Below, in pieces: positions 36,870 to 47,608 of a DNA stretch of 64,000 bases (positions are counted from its first letter, which is position 1; every line of letters starts with the position of its first letter). The stretch covers positions 8,986,520 through 9,050,519 of the forward strand of contig NC_054389.1 in assembly GCF_001625195.1 (NCBI RefSeq). Reading direction: 5' to 3'. Made by a program: the position numbers and the translations under genes. The stretch comes from Drechmeria coniospora. Its lineage: Eukaryota; Ascomycota; Sordariomycetes; Hypocreales; Ophiocordycipitaceae. The notes under the pieces are model-generated. The model worked only from the letters and a program-made list of their open reading frames with translations. It made no database searches and was not told the DNA's origin.

Positions 36870-37219
36870 CACCTTGTACGCTGTTTATTTTCCCCTTGCA
36901 TGACAGCAGCCGGCCTCGACAGCACGACGCACGGCTTGCCGCGCCAACGTTGATTGCCTTTCGACTACTCTCGCTGATTCGGGCCACTTCCTGGCAGCAG
37001 GCGGCGGTGGTAGCGTAGCGAACATTCTAGTGCGCTCCATCAGACACCAGGACCCTGCTGACGCCACCACTCCACCCTAGTGTTGGTACACATAATGGCA
37101 GTTAGGCCGACACTGCCCCTCCCAAAAATTCAGAACCCCTCCAAAGGCAATAAATGACGAGAGCACCACGTCGCCCTCGACAGTTTGACCGCCCACCGCC
37201 CGATTTGCCATAGCCAACC
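36870..37219. other. intergenic spacer and ZPR1 promoter
   Basis: About 350 bp with no gene, between two genes on the same strand. It must hold the 3' end of the upstream transcript and the ZPR1 promoter. No distinct motif was recognised. Confidence 0.6.
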
Positions 37220-38753
37220 ATGTCCTCAGACGAGAAGCCAGAAGTGGTGGCGACCGTGACACCGACCGAGTTTTTCGAAACCATTGGCAGCAAGGTTGAG
37301 GGCCTCGCACCGGCCGCCACCAACGGCGACGCCCCAGCGACGGAGGAAAATGACGAGCCAAGACCTGTCGAGGAAATCGAGTCCTTGTGCATGAACTGCG
37401 GCGGGAATGTGAGCCAACCACACCTCGTCATACGAGGCGGGAGGGAAGAACGTGGAATTTTGTGCTGACGAGAGTCGACAGGGCGTCACCCGACTCCTCC
37501 TCACCGCGATCCCGTACTTCCGCGAGGTCGTCATCATGTCCTTCTCCTGCGATCACTGCAACACGCAAAACAACGAAATCCAAGCCGCCGGCACCGTCCA
37601 GCCAAAGGGAACACACTACGAGCTGCGCCTGACGTCGGTGGCCGACTTGAGCCGTCAAGTCGTCAAGTCGGACTCGGCGACGGTCAAGTTCATCGAGCTT
37701 GACCTCGAGATCCCCGCCGGCCGCGGCCAGCTGACCAACGTCGAAGGGCTCCTGCGCTCCGTCGTCGACGACCTCGAGATGGGGCAGGAGGCTCGCAGGG
37801 AGCAAATGCCGGAACAGTATCCCAAGGTTGCCGAAATCATCACCAAGGGTCACGCCATGCTGGCCGGTGAGTCCTTCCCCTTCCGTCTCTTCGTCGACGA
37901 TCCGGCCGGCAACTCCTTCATCGCCCCGGACATGAAGGACGGCGTCGGCAAGTGGGAGAAGCGCGAGTACGTGCGGACGCCGGAGCAGAACGCCGCCCTC
38001 GGCCTCGGCAACAGCGCCGGCAACGGCGTCGCTACCGACCTCGCCAATCCGGGACTCACCCCCGACGGCGAGATCATCCCCAACGAAGTATACAACTTTC
38101 CCGCCTCGTGCCCCGGCTGCATGCACCCCTGCGTGACGCACATGAAGATGGTCGACATACCCCACTTCAAGCAGGTCGTCCTCATGTCCACCGTCTGCGA
38201 CGACTGCGGCTACCGCTCCAACGACATCAAGACGGGTGGCGAGATCCCGTCGCACGGCGAGAAGATCATCCTCACCGTCGATGACTCCACGGATCTCGCC
38301 CGCGACATCCTCAAGAGCGAAACGTGTGCCCTCGAGTGCCCCGAGCTCAAGCTCCAGGTCAACCCCGGCACCCTCGGCGGCCGCTTCACCACCGTCGAGG
38401 GTCTCCTCACCAACGTCCGCAACGATCTCCACAGCCAAATCTTCGAGTCTGGCGCCTCAGGCCACGGCGGCGACTCGCTTGCCACGTCTGAAAAGTCCGA
38501 ATGGGATGCATTCTTTGCCCGGCTCGACGAGGCCATTCGCGGCGAAAGACCCTTCACCATCATCCTCACCGACCCTTTTGCGAGCAGCTTCGTCCAACCA
38601 CTCGTCGACCCGCCCGCCCCCGACCCCAAGATTCAAAGGGAATCCTATGTGCGCACGGATGAGGAGGAGGAAGAGCTGGGGCTCAAGGACATGAAAACAG
38701 AGGGTTACGGGGAAGCCGACGAGTCCGAAAAGCCCGACGAGCCGGCCGAGTGA
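37220..38753 (+). CDS. ZPR1: zinc finger protein ZPR1
   Basis: Two exons, 37220-37408 and 37482-38753; 487 codons, 486 residues, normal for the family. It has the duplicated ZPR1 architecture: a zinc finger formed by CMNCGGN and CDHCNTQNNE, followed by an alpha/beta module (DLSRQVVKSDSA), then a second finger CPGCMHPC with CDDCGYRSND and a second module (DLARDILKSETC). The short intron splits the first finger right after GGN. ZPR1 is an essential nucleocytoplasmic factor known to bind and assist folding of eEF1A. The C-terminus is strongly acidic. Start chosen as the first ATG of the open frame. Confidence 0.95.
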
Positions 38754-39603
38754 TGGTGGATGCATGCATGCCGGGGCGAGCAGGCGTCTAGACACGCACG
38801 CGCATTCATGCATGGTGAGGGCGGGACGGAGTAGAGCAAAATCATACATTCGTATACATATATATTTGATAGATGTAGGACTCGAATCTGCGAGCGTTTG
38901 ATGTTTAACGACGTTGTCCGGTTGGACTCGAACACAGGCAGGCAGGCCCCTCTCGCACTTCATATATGCGACAAGCTGAAGGGCCCGGAGTAGCCGAGAA
39001 CATCGACAGGTCCGTCCTTCGCTCTCCACGCTGGGTATAACAACCGCCACCGAATCATATCTCGACCCCGTTCGGTCTGCCTGCCATCGCTACCATTCAT
39101 TACCTAGCAAGTGTGCCAAAACCAGTCCAGTCCAGTCCAGTCTATATCGCCAGGTAACAATCTAGAAAAAGGTTCCCGCAACATGCAATACGCTCCAAGA
39201 TGCATCCATCCATCCGTGTTCGCTCCCTAGAAGAAGCATATGCGCGCTCGTATATTCGCTTGCGCGCATCCATCATGAAAACAAAGGGCGAAAAACAGCC
39301 CTCGGGGCAAGGTCGGAGCATGCATGCACGATCAAGCTCTGGTAAGCGTTGCCGTCATCTACGCTGAGCCGAGGCGGGGGAAGGTTGAAGGGAAAAGCGG
39401 AAGAATATGAAAGAAGGGAAACATTGAGCAGCGTTCAGGCCGATGACGTCGCACCTCTCGTCGGCAATGGTGGAGACGAGGCAAAAGCCCAGTGGCCTTG
39501 TTCGGCAGCGCATGGCGCTCCGAAAGCAGAAACAAAAAAAAAGAAATAATGCCACGAATCGACGGCGGAGGACCTGTCCGTTCGGTTCGATGAGTGAGAA
39601 GAA
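38754..39603. other. convergent intergenic spacer
   Basis: About 850 bp between the convergent stops of ZPR1 and the duplicated-module protein. It contains small arrays (CCAGT at about 39,124-39,142; CATC near 39,205) and an A-rich stretch just past the stop of the minus-strand gene. No reading frame is convincing. Confidence 0.6.
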
Positions 39604-42600
39604 TTAGAAGAACGAGGGCTTGGTCAGGACGCGGTATTCGACGTAGTCGTCTCCGTCAATGTTGATGATGGTGCCCTGCGACACGAGCTTCCCCATGAAG
39701 GGACCCGTCGCCTTGCGCTCGTACTTGACGCCGTCGTACATCTTCGCATCCTCGGCACCGGCCTTGACGCGAATCGACTCCTGCCGCGCCCACACCTTGT
39801 TCAAGCGCCGCATCTCGTCCGACTCGTGGAAGAGAGCTCTGCCGTTGGACAAGACGGTGGGCGAAGAAGCGGCGGCGGCGGCGGCGGCGGCGGCGGCAGT
39901 AGTGGCACCCGCAGCGGCGGCGGCGGCCCGCTCCCGACTCAAGGCGTGGAGGTCAGCGCGGCTCTGCGCGGCCTCGACTCGGGCAATCTCGCGACGGGCA
40001 ATGGCGGAGGTGCGTTCCAAGGCCTCGGGTGCCTGGTTTCGCGGTCGAATTTCGAGCTCGCCGAGCGAGGGGCGCAGGGTGCGGAGTTCGGGACGCGGCT
40101 CGATCCGGCGCGACTGTCGAACTTCGTGGCCACCTTGGTCGGCCCTCGGGTTCGGCGAGCCCGCGTCGACGTCGGGCGCCGCGGGCAGCTTGAAGGTGGC
40201 GCCGGCGCGCGCCTTGGCCTCGGCTACGGCCTTGCGCTCGTTGGCCTCGCGGTCGGCCTCTTGCTCTTTGTGATCCAACTGGTACTGCCGAACGCGACAG
40301 TACTCCTTGACCTCCTGTCGGCTGAGGCCGACGAGATGGGCGTCGAAGCCGACCTCTTCGTAGGGGATCCACAGCGCGCCGGCGCCCGTGGGGAAGTTGC
40401 CGTCGACGAAGCGACCGTCGCGCGTCTCTCGGACGACCTTGACTCGGAACATGTCGTTCTGGCCGAGAATGCCGTAGACGGCGTGGCGGTCCCGGAGGTC
40501 AGGCTCGCTGGAACCGCTCCAGTGCCCGATAAGAATGCGGGTGGGGCGCGTGCCGGGAAGGGGGTCGATGGAGAAGCGATTCTGATGAGCGGACATGGGC
40601 TGCGGCGACGGCTTGGCCAGGCCCGGCTCCGGAGCGGGCGTCGTCCTGGGCGTCGATCCAAGGATGGAAAAGCCGTTGTTCGTTTTCCTCCGCTTCGAGT
40701 CGGCGCGGGTGGGCAGCGCGTGACGCGAGGCCAGGTCGACGCCGCGAGCAATGGGTGGAGGGACGGCGGGGTTGTCGTAGGCCGGGTTCTCCCTGACGCG
40801 GCGCATGGCCTCCCTGACGGCTTCGGCCTCCGTCACGGCGCGCTCCTCGTCCGCCTCCGCGTGCCTCACCTCGCAGCGGAGCCGGGTATACTCCTTGACC
40901 TGGGCGTGATCCAAGCCGACGAGATGATCGGAGAAGATGATGCGCTCGAACGTGACCCAGCTGCCACCAGGCCCTGGGGGAAGGGGATAGCCGGTGAGGG
41001 GCTCTCCGGCCATGGTCTGGGGTTGGATGCGGGTCCGTAGACGATCTCTAATGTCGATGAAGCCGACGACGACGTGCTTCTGGTGCAGCTCGGGGACGTT
41101 GGAGTCTCGCCACCAACCTAGGGTGGCGACCTTGACGGTGCCTTCCTTTGACCCCTTGGCCTTCTTGCCATCGCGGGGTTGGGGGCTAGGCTGCGAGCTC
41201 TCCATCCTCGTCTCGCTCAGATCTTGATATAGCGAGTTGCGCTTGCGCTTCGGGTAATGCGAGACGGCGGATGGATCGTGGGCATCGTCCATGGTGACGT
41301 CTTCGGGCGTCGCGGCCGCGGCAACGGGAGGAGTGGGTTCCGGGAGCTTGGCGTCTTGGGCGTCGACGACAATTTCGTCTTCGAGTCCGACGCCCGAGGG
41401 CGAGCGGAGGGGGGGGTTGCTTTCAGCGTCACTCGGCTCACTTTCGACCTCGACCTCGTCGCCGGGGAAGGTATTCCGGCCGTTCAATCGCCTAGGGGAT
41501 AGGTAAGTCGCCGAAGGCGAAGACGAGTATCGATTCCGTCCGTCCAGGCCGAAGACACTAGTCGGACGTCGGAGGCCGTGCAGAAGGGCTCGGCATCACT
41601 CGTCTCGGGGGTGCAGCAAGTCGGGGAGGCAGGGAAGGTGTGGCAACAGAGCAGGGGCCGTGACAGTGAGAATGAAAGGCTGCGCTCGAGCGTCGATGGT
41701 TCGATTGGTGGAGGGGCAGATGAAGAAATGCTCACGGAAGCATCGTTGACAGAAGGGTCACTGCGAAATCGACCATGGCTCCGGCACCGTTGAACAGTGC
41801 AACTCGCACCATGCGGCGGCGGCGGCTCGAAAATGGGCAAACAAGCAGAAAATTGATCAGGACAAAGGTGAACGGCGGACGGGGAGGCGGCGGCCGTGTC
41901 CAGAGGCCTGCAGGGTTCGAGCAGACTCGAGCGGTGCTAGGGAGTAGCGAGGTAGCCAGGTAGGAGGATACGAGTTTCCATTGACAGAGAAAAGGATCAG
42001 ATGCCTAGGCAACTCACCCTTGTCGATGAAAGACGGCCGTGGTGGCTTTGGGATGTCGCCGTGGAACGGAGGGAGATGTGCTCGAGTTGCGATGAGATGA
42101 AGGTAGGCGCACGGCGACGGCGCGTCTCGGCGACGCGGCGACGAGGAGAGAGGATAGTCTGAGGTCATGGGGATGGGAATGGGGAAGCAAACAGGAATCG
42201 GGAAAGAGATGAGACGATGGAAGAGAGGGAAGTGAGGCCGCGAACGAAAGGATGGCGGGCGCTTCGCTCCATTGGGTTGACGAAACGCCTCATTCTTGGG
42301 AATCCACAGCAGTGTCGGCACCTATGGTGCGTTCGGCAGTGGTAGTAGGGGGCGGGTAGCGGATAGCGGTCGGTTGCAGGTGCTGGCGAGCGGTAGGCGA
42401 GCATCGCAGGGGACCAGTGATGGGGGAATACAGGCGGCTAGGGAGCTGGGGGGGAGGGACGTGAGCAGTGAGGTCGAGCCGAGCACCCGAGGTATCAAGT
42501 ACCAAATGCGTTGTATGGGTGCCACGACCGCCAGTACCTCGTGGCAGGTACCCAGAGGGGTTAGGGGTAGGCACTCGAAGAATCGAGTGCCGAGACTCGG

Positions 42601-43652
42601 GCTAGCGATGCGAATGAAATGAAGGATGGATGAAATGAAGGATGGACACGGCGAGCCGGGCAGGGGAGAAGGCCGAGTGAAGTGGGGAGGGGCGAGCGAG
42701 CGCGGAGGAAGAGCGCAAAGGATCGCATGAGTTGGTTTTGGCCTTGGGTTTCGGGAACACCGTAATCTGTGGTGCCCCTTTCTTCAGGCGTCCTCCAACG
42801 AAGCGTGGAGCGGGGTGCGGGAACTGCGCCACAGCCCGGACACCTTTTGGACCACTTGGTCACGGGACTACCAGGGAGCCTTGCGAGGCGAGGCAAGGTG
42901 AGGTAGTTATGCCTCCCAGGGTCAATGCATCGGGGCTCGCGTGCGAGTCTGGGAGAGTGAAGGGAGGGGAACGGGGGGGGGAGGGGGGTCGAGTGGGCAC
43001 GAGATGACAAGATCGGAGCAGGCCGGCCGGCCAAGGCCAAGGCTGAGGGATGACGGGGGACGAGAAGGGAGATGGATGATGGAATAACGAGGCGATGCAA
43101 TGGGCGAGTGGGAGACGACGATAAACATAGACGGCCAAGGGGGGGGGGGGGGGGGGGGGGTAGAACTTACACGAAGTGCTTCGTTGCACTATTTGGCTGC
43201 TGCAATGGCCGTTCCTGGTGCCGTTCATGATGCTCGTGCCAGTGCTGGTTCTGGGACCGCTGGTGCGTGGTTGGGTGCGTCGCAGGGGAGCCCTCCGCCG
43301 GGCCATTGCCGACGCGTCTCGTTTCCGGGCCCGGAGCAGCGGGCGTCGAGGTGCCGGACGTGCCATTCTGGCTGGCGGGACCTGTCGATGATTCGGTCGA
43401 CGGTTCGATTGCTATTTCGATCGCAGCAGCAGCGGCAACAGCAGCAGCCACAGCAGCCTGAGCCTGCGCCGTCACCGCCGCTTTGTCGACAGGAGATTTC
43501 TGCTTGGGTGAAACCGCTTCCTCGACGGCGGCCAAGGCAACGAACGAGGACTCGGTCCCGACCAGCTGGGCCGAGGGCGATGGTGGACGTGGCGAATCGA
43601 TACCGGCCGGGGTCGTGCTGCCGCTGCTCTTGACCGCGGCGGGCTCTCCCAT
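39604..43652 (-). CDS. unknown protein with a duplicated ~85-residue module
   Basis: I do not recognise this family. Proposed exons are 43652-43171 and 41491-39604 (790 codons, 789 residues). Exon 2 is secure: long, GC-ending codons, but no usable ATG at its 5' end and open back to a CCCCTAG acceptor. Exon 1 begins at an ATG in a CGCCATGG context and ends GT/GTAAGT, in a phase that exactly fits that acceptor. Residues 1-160 are Ala/Ser/Pro/His-rich. Two related modules lie at about 279-370 (GWWRDSNVPE, HLVGLDHAQVKEYTRLR) and 477-562 (GHWSGSSEPD, HLVGLSRQEVKEYCRVR). A Lys/Arg-rich motif (PKRKRN) may target the nucleus. A poly-Ala run and a conserved-looking C-terminus (SQGTIINIDGDDYVEYR) follow. 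The 1.68-kb intron is long for a fungus, so another exon may exist. Confidence 0.55.
43139..43160 (+). repeat. poly-G run (22 G) just inside an intron
   Basis: Twenty-two G residues, read as poly-C on the coding strand of the duplicated-module gene, starting four bases after the GTAAGT donor of its first intron. Confidence 0.85.
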
Positions 43653-43670
43653 GGCGAGAGGCCGATTCGG

Positions 43671-43766
43671 TCAGCAGGTTGGGAAATGGGCGCGTCCGAC
43701 GACTGGCTGCACTCGATATTCGTAGCGGCCGTTGCGGGTGAGCGAGTACCTGCCAACGGCTGGCAT
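43671..43766 (-). promoter_or_regulatory. possible upstream open reading frame (31 codons)
   Basis: On the strand of the duplicated-module gene, an ATG at 43766 opens a frame (MPAVGRYSLTRNGRYEYRV...) that stops 18 bases before the main ATG. The open stretch extends further upstream without an ATG and uses mostly GC-ending codons, so it could instead be a coding piece of another transcript form. Evidence is codon pattern and position only. Confidence 0.3.
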
Positions 43767-43880
43767 GAGCCCTGGGCGGTCGAAATAGATGGATGCTCCC
43801 TCGGCTTCGTAGCGGATGTTGAGGAGCGGGAGGGGAAAGAATGATTCGAGACGAGCAACGGACTGGAATGACGTGAGAAG

Positions 43881-44092
43881 AGGTAGGTAGGCAGGTAGGC
43901 AGGTAGGTAGGTAGGTAGGTAGGACAGGTTGGTTAGGTTGGTTCGGTAGGTAGGTAGTAGGTAGGTTGGTTGATTAGGTAGGTAAGTAGGTAAGTAGGTA
44001 AGTAGGTAAGTAGGTAAGTAAGTTGGCAAGTAGGTAAGTAGGTAAGTAGGTAGGTAGGTAGGTAGGTAGGTAGGTAGGTAGGCTGGTGTATG
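43881..44092. repeat. GTAG/GTAA tetranucleotide microsatellite
   Basis: About 210 bp of GTAG, GTAA, GCAG and GTTG tetramers in tandem. On the minus strand it reads as (CTAC)n and produces an artificial Leu-Pro-Thr-Tyr translation. It lies upstream of the duplicated-module gene, possibly in its promoter or leader. Confidence 0.9.
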
Positions 44093-44997
44093 AATCAAGA
44101 GGGACCGACGGCGGCTGGTAAACGGCTCAAGGCTGCTGTTGTAGAGTCGGAGTAGCGACCAAAGCGGAGTACGTAGGAGGGAAATCCTAGGCCGGAGTCT
44201 CCCAACTCGGGAAGCGCAAGTCTTCCCCCTCCCAACTCTCTCACACTTCCTGTTCTCACTCAAACTCTCTCACGCGCACAGGCAAATTGGCGGCAATTGA
44301 CGAGAGGCAGCTGCCAGAGACGCAGACAGGCAAGATGAAGGGTCAGGGGTCCCGGGGAAAGCGGAAAGGGGGTGGTTGGATTTGGTTCCAGGTCTGAAGA
44401 TGGACGGGTTGTCGGATCCAATCATTTGCTTGCCTTGCTCGACTTGCGTTGCGACTGGGCCAGGCCGAGAAGAGCAAGAGACGGGGACGCGAATGATGCG
44501 GAATGGCGGCACGCGGTAGGTTGGCTCGTCGTCGATCGAGACGACGAGAAAGGGTAAATGGTCGACGAGGTCAGGGCGAAGGGGGGAAAAGGGACTCGGA
44601 TGGAATGTCGCCGGGGATGGTTTTGTAACGGCAGGCAGCCAAGTTGGCGGTAGGCGATGAGCGACAGGACAAGGCCGACAATACTTACAGTACGCCGCCG
44701 CAGTGGACAGGGGCGGAATGGGCAGGCGAGACAAGCGAGCGAGTGGCAGGTTTTAGCTGCCGCCGGGCGGATGAAAGCACGAGCTCGGGTCCAGTGCACG
44801 GGACAAGCAGCAGCGCAGCCAAGCGGCGACGGTAGCGCGCATAAGCGTGCAAAGTACACCTTTGCATCTAGCTCGCGCCCGTACTTGTGTACCTTGGTAT
44901 GTATTCACGTAGCCGTGCTGCCGTAGTACTGTAGGTCCCTGGAGCCTCGGCTGGCAGTGGAGGAGAGGGCGCGGAATTTGAATGGAGGACAGATTAT

Positions 44998-45159
44998 GGG
45001 TGGTTGGATGGGATGGTTGGATGGGATGGTTGGATGGGATGGTTGGATTGGATGAATGAACGGATGGATGAATGGATGGATGAATGGATGGATGGATGGA
45101 TGGATTGGTGGATGGATTGGTGGATGGATTGGTGGATGGATTGGTGGATGGATTGGTGG
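44998..45159. repeat. GGAT-based compound minisatellite
   Basis: Three nested patterns in a row: a 13-bp unit GGTTGGATGGGAT, then GGAT/GAAT tetramers, then a 12-bp unit GGATTGGTGGAT in about five copies. All derive from a TGGAT core. Confidence 0.9.
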
Positions 45160-47350
45160 CCAGACCGAAAGTCAGGCCAGCAAACACCACTAGCACGGTG
45201 CACTAGCAGGTTACGTTAGCGGCAGCATTGAGCCACCGAAACGTCCCCGCCAGGACGCAGCAGCATCTTGCACTATTTACTTTCAGCTGGCGGCAGACAG
45301 CGCAGACACTTGCGAGCAGCGACAATGCCCTCACTTCCACAGACCAAGGCAGATGAAAGCAGGAGGCGCGCCAAAGACTCGCACGGAGCCGCTAACAGGC
45401 ATTTTCTTCCGAGCGCTACCACGACGACGACGGAGGCACTGTGCGGCATGCGAGTCGGGTTGGGGCCGAAGGGAGACACGCTCTCGCAAGTACTGCAAGT
45501 ACGTGCCGTCATGCTGAAGTAAGTACAAGTAATACTTCGTCCTCGGTATCAAGTACTTGCAAGTACGTACTTGTGCATGCAAGTGTGCAGCTTCTTAAGT
45601 ACTGTACTTGACTGCCTTGAAACACAGGTACTTGCAGGCAAGTACTGCACTCCGTACCTGTAACGTTAGCAAACACGTCGGCTGTCATGCTCGACGAGCA
45701 CAGGATTGCGGTATGGCGGAGTGCCGCGGCGCAGGGTGCCCTACGGAGGAGCATATGTAAGTACTAGGTGGTGTACCTGTAGTAGCGCATACACCACCAG
45801 CCAACGGACAAATCAGCAAAGGCGTGCACTGCTCCATACCTACGAGGTACTTAGTTAGTACTTGGGTGGTCAGTCTTCTACAATAAGTACTCCGTACTCA
45901 CATGTACCTATCCAGGTACGCAACATGTATATTACGTAGCATACACCTAGTAGCTGCCCTTGGCGCGCCGGTGGACTCGTACCCAGGCACCTAAGTAGTA
46001 CCGAGGTACTTGTCTGCCACTAGTAGGTAGTACGTTTTGCACGCCAGTATTCCATGCTAGTGCTCGTACCGTACTACTAGGTAGGTACACGCTAGTACAG
46101 GTACCGTAGCACGGAACGCTGGTGGTCGCAGTCACCATCGCCACTGGGCTGGGGGGCTCAACAAGACCTCATGCTTAGCAGCTTCCCGTATTACCTTGCA
46201 GATTAGTACGAGTATTCTGCGAGGAACTCGTACGACATTCGCAGTACGGCGGCATATAGGCAGATACCTGGTCGCCAAGTAGTTTCAAATGCACATGCTG
46301 GCCATGGGCGAGGTTCAGAACAAGTGCAGCACAGTACGGAGCAGGGTACTCCGTATCGAGTACTCCGTGCTCCGTCCAGCAGCACTTGAATGTACTTTTA
46401 CTGTCGGTGTTCAACCACTCCGTTAGGTGTAGGGTGCACTCAAGTACGACCGCTATACAGCACTTACTTACAGTACAAACAGGCACATGCAAAAGTGAGA
46501 TATACACCTACGTAGAGCACTTTTTGTGCACGCCAACGACAATGACAGAGGAGACGGAGCAGGTCGATGCAATATGACGCGATTTGCCGTGGATTGATGG
46601 AATATCTGCATACGTTCTCGCCACTCTCATGCATGCCACCAAGGCCAAGGCGGGACACCGGTCCATTGCCATCTCCTCGTGCCTTGTCCCCTCAACGTGC
46701 GCGATAGGTCGGCGACCGGCGTTCCTGCCGCCGGCCCCTGCGTCCCGCCAAGCTCACGAGAATGTCATTGTACCAAGCATTTCTCTTACGTGCACCATGA
46801 GTAAGTGCTTGCAAAGCATGCGAGCGAATGCGTGCAGGCAAGTGCTACTTACAGTAGGGGTAATTGCGTGCTTGTGCCACCGTCGTCGTGCGCCTCATCA
46901 TCGTGCCCCGTGTTCGAACCGGTTGCCCGGGCATAGCTCGACCGGAGCGGGTCGTCGATGGAAATGATGGGCGGGGAGGGAGGCAAGTCTGATGGACTCG
47001 GGCGAGATCTGCTGCGACATGGATCATGGATGCTGTGGATTCCATCGTCGACCAGTACCATCCATGCCCGACGACAGGTGAGCCGAGCGGCCGTTCGTCC
47101 CCCCCCTCTCCGCCTTGCTCGAGCTTCCACCACCGGCCGGCGGCAGAGAAAGGAGAGTTGCCTCGAGCATTGGCTCGGTAATTGCCATCTGCTTATCGGT
47201 ACGGCGCTTCCGAGGCGTGAGGAACAACTCTCCCGTGAGAGGTAATACATGTGCCGTACTTGTGTGTTGCCGTGGTAGGGAGCTCCGTACTGCCTACATG
47301 TACACGCAGTGCAGTACTTAAAGTAAGTGCAGTAGTTGTACATGCGCAGT

Positions 47351-47435
47351 GGGATGGGAAACGTGTCGACTCAACTTGTACGGAGCACTTGGAGTAGCAG
47401 CGCTACTAGCTAAACTTAATCGTCGCTTTTGTCAA
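47351..47435 (+). repeat. dispersed element, copy B of 3 (diverged)
   Basis: The right half (GTAGCAGCGCTAC, then CTTAATCGTCGCTTTTGTCAA) matches copies A and C closely; the left half is more diverged and contains an inserted TACGGAGCACTTG. This is the most divergent of the three copies. Confidence 0.6.
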
Positions 47436-47592
47436 TGTGCAACGTACAAGTGCGGGAAGGGGAGCGAGTACGGAGTACATCCAGGTAATTACAGGACTCC
47501 GTACTTTAGTAGGTGCATTTACGAGTAGTAATAATAGTGGCCTTGGCCTTGGCAATGTGTACTAGTATTTGAGAGTTCAGTGTACAAGTAGG

Positions 47593-47608
47593 TACGGAGT
47601 ACTCCGTA
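47593..47608. repeat. 16-bp palindrome TACGGAGTACTCCGTA
   Basis: A perfect inverted repeat with GTAC at its centre. Identical copies stand at 8770-8785, 30,799-30,814 and 51,117-51,132. The left and right halves alone (TACTCCGTA, TACGGAGTA) occur many more times in the spacers. Confidence 0.9.

Noticed and set aside
39826..41040. A 404-codon plus-strand frame
   Set aside because: Antisense shadow of the duplicated-module gene; Gly/Arg-rich low-complexity translation.
43472..44263. A 263-codon frame with a Leu-Pro-Thr-Tyr repeat
   Set aside because: It is the translation of the (CTAC)n microsatellite, not a protein repeat.
45004..45219. A Trp-Met-Asp repeat frame
   Set aside because: Translation of the GGAT minisatellite.
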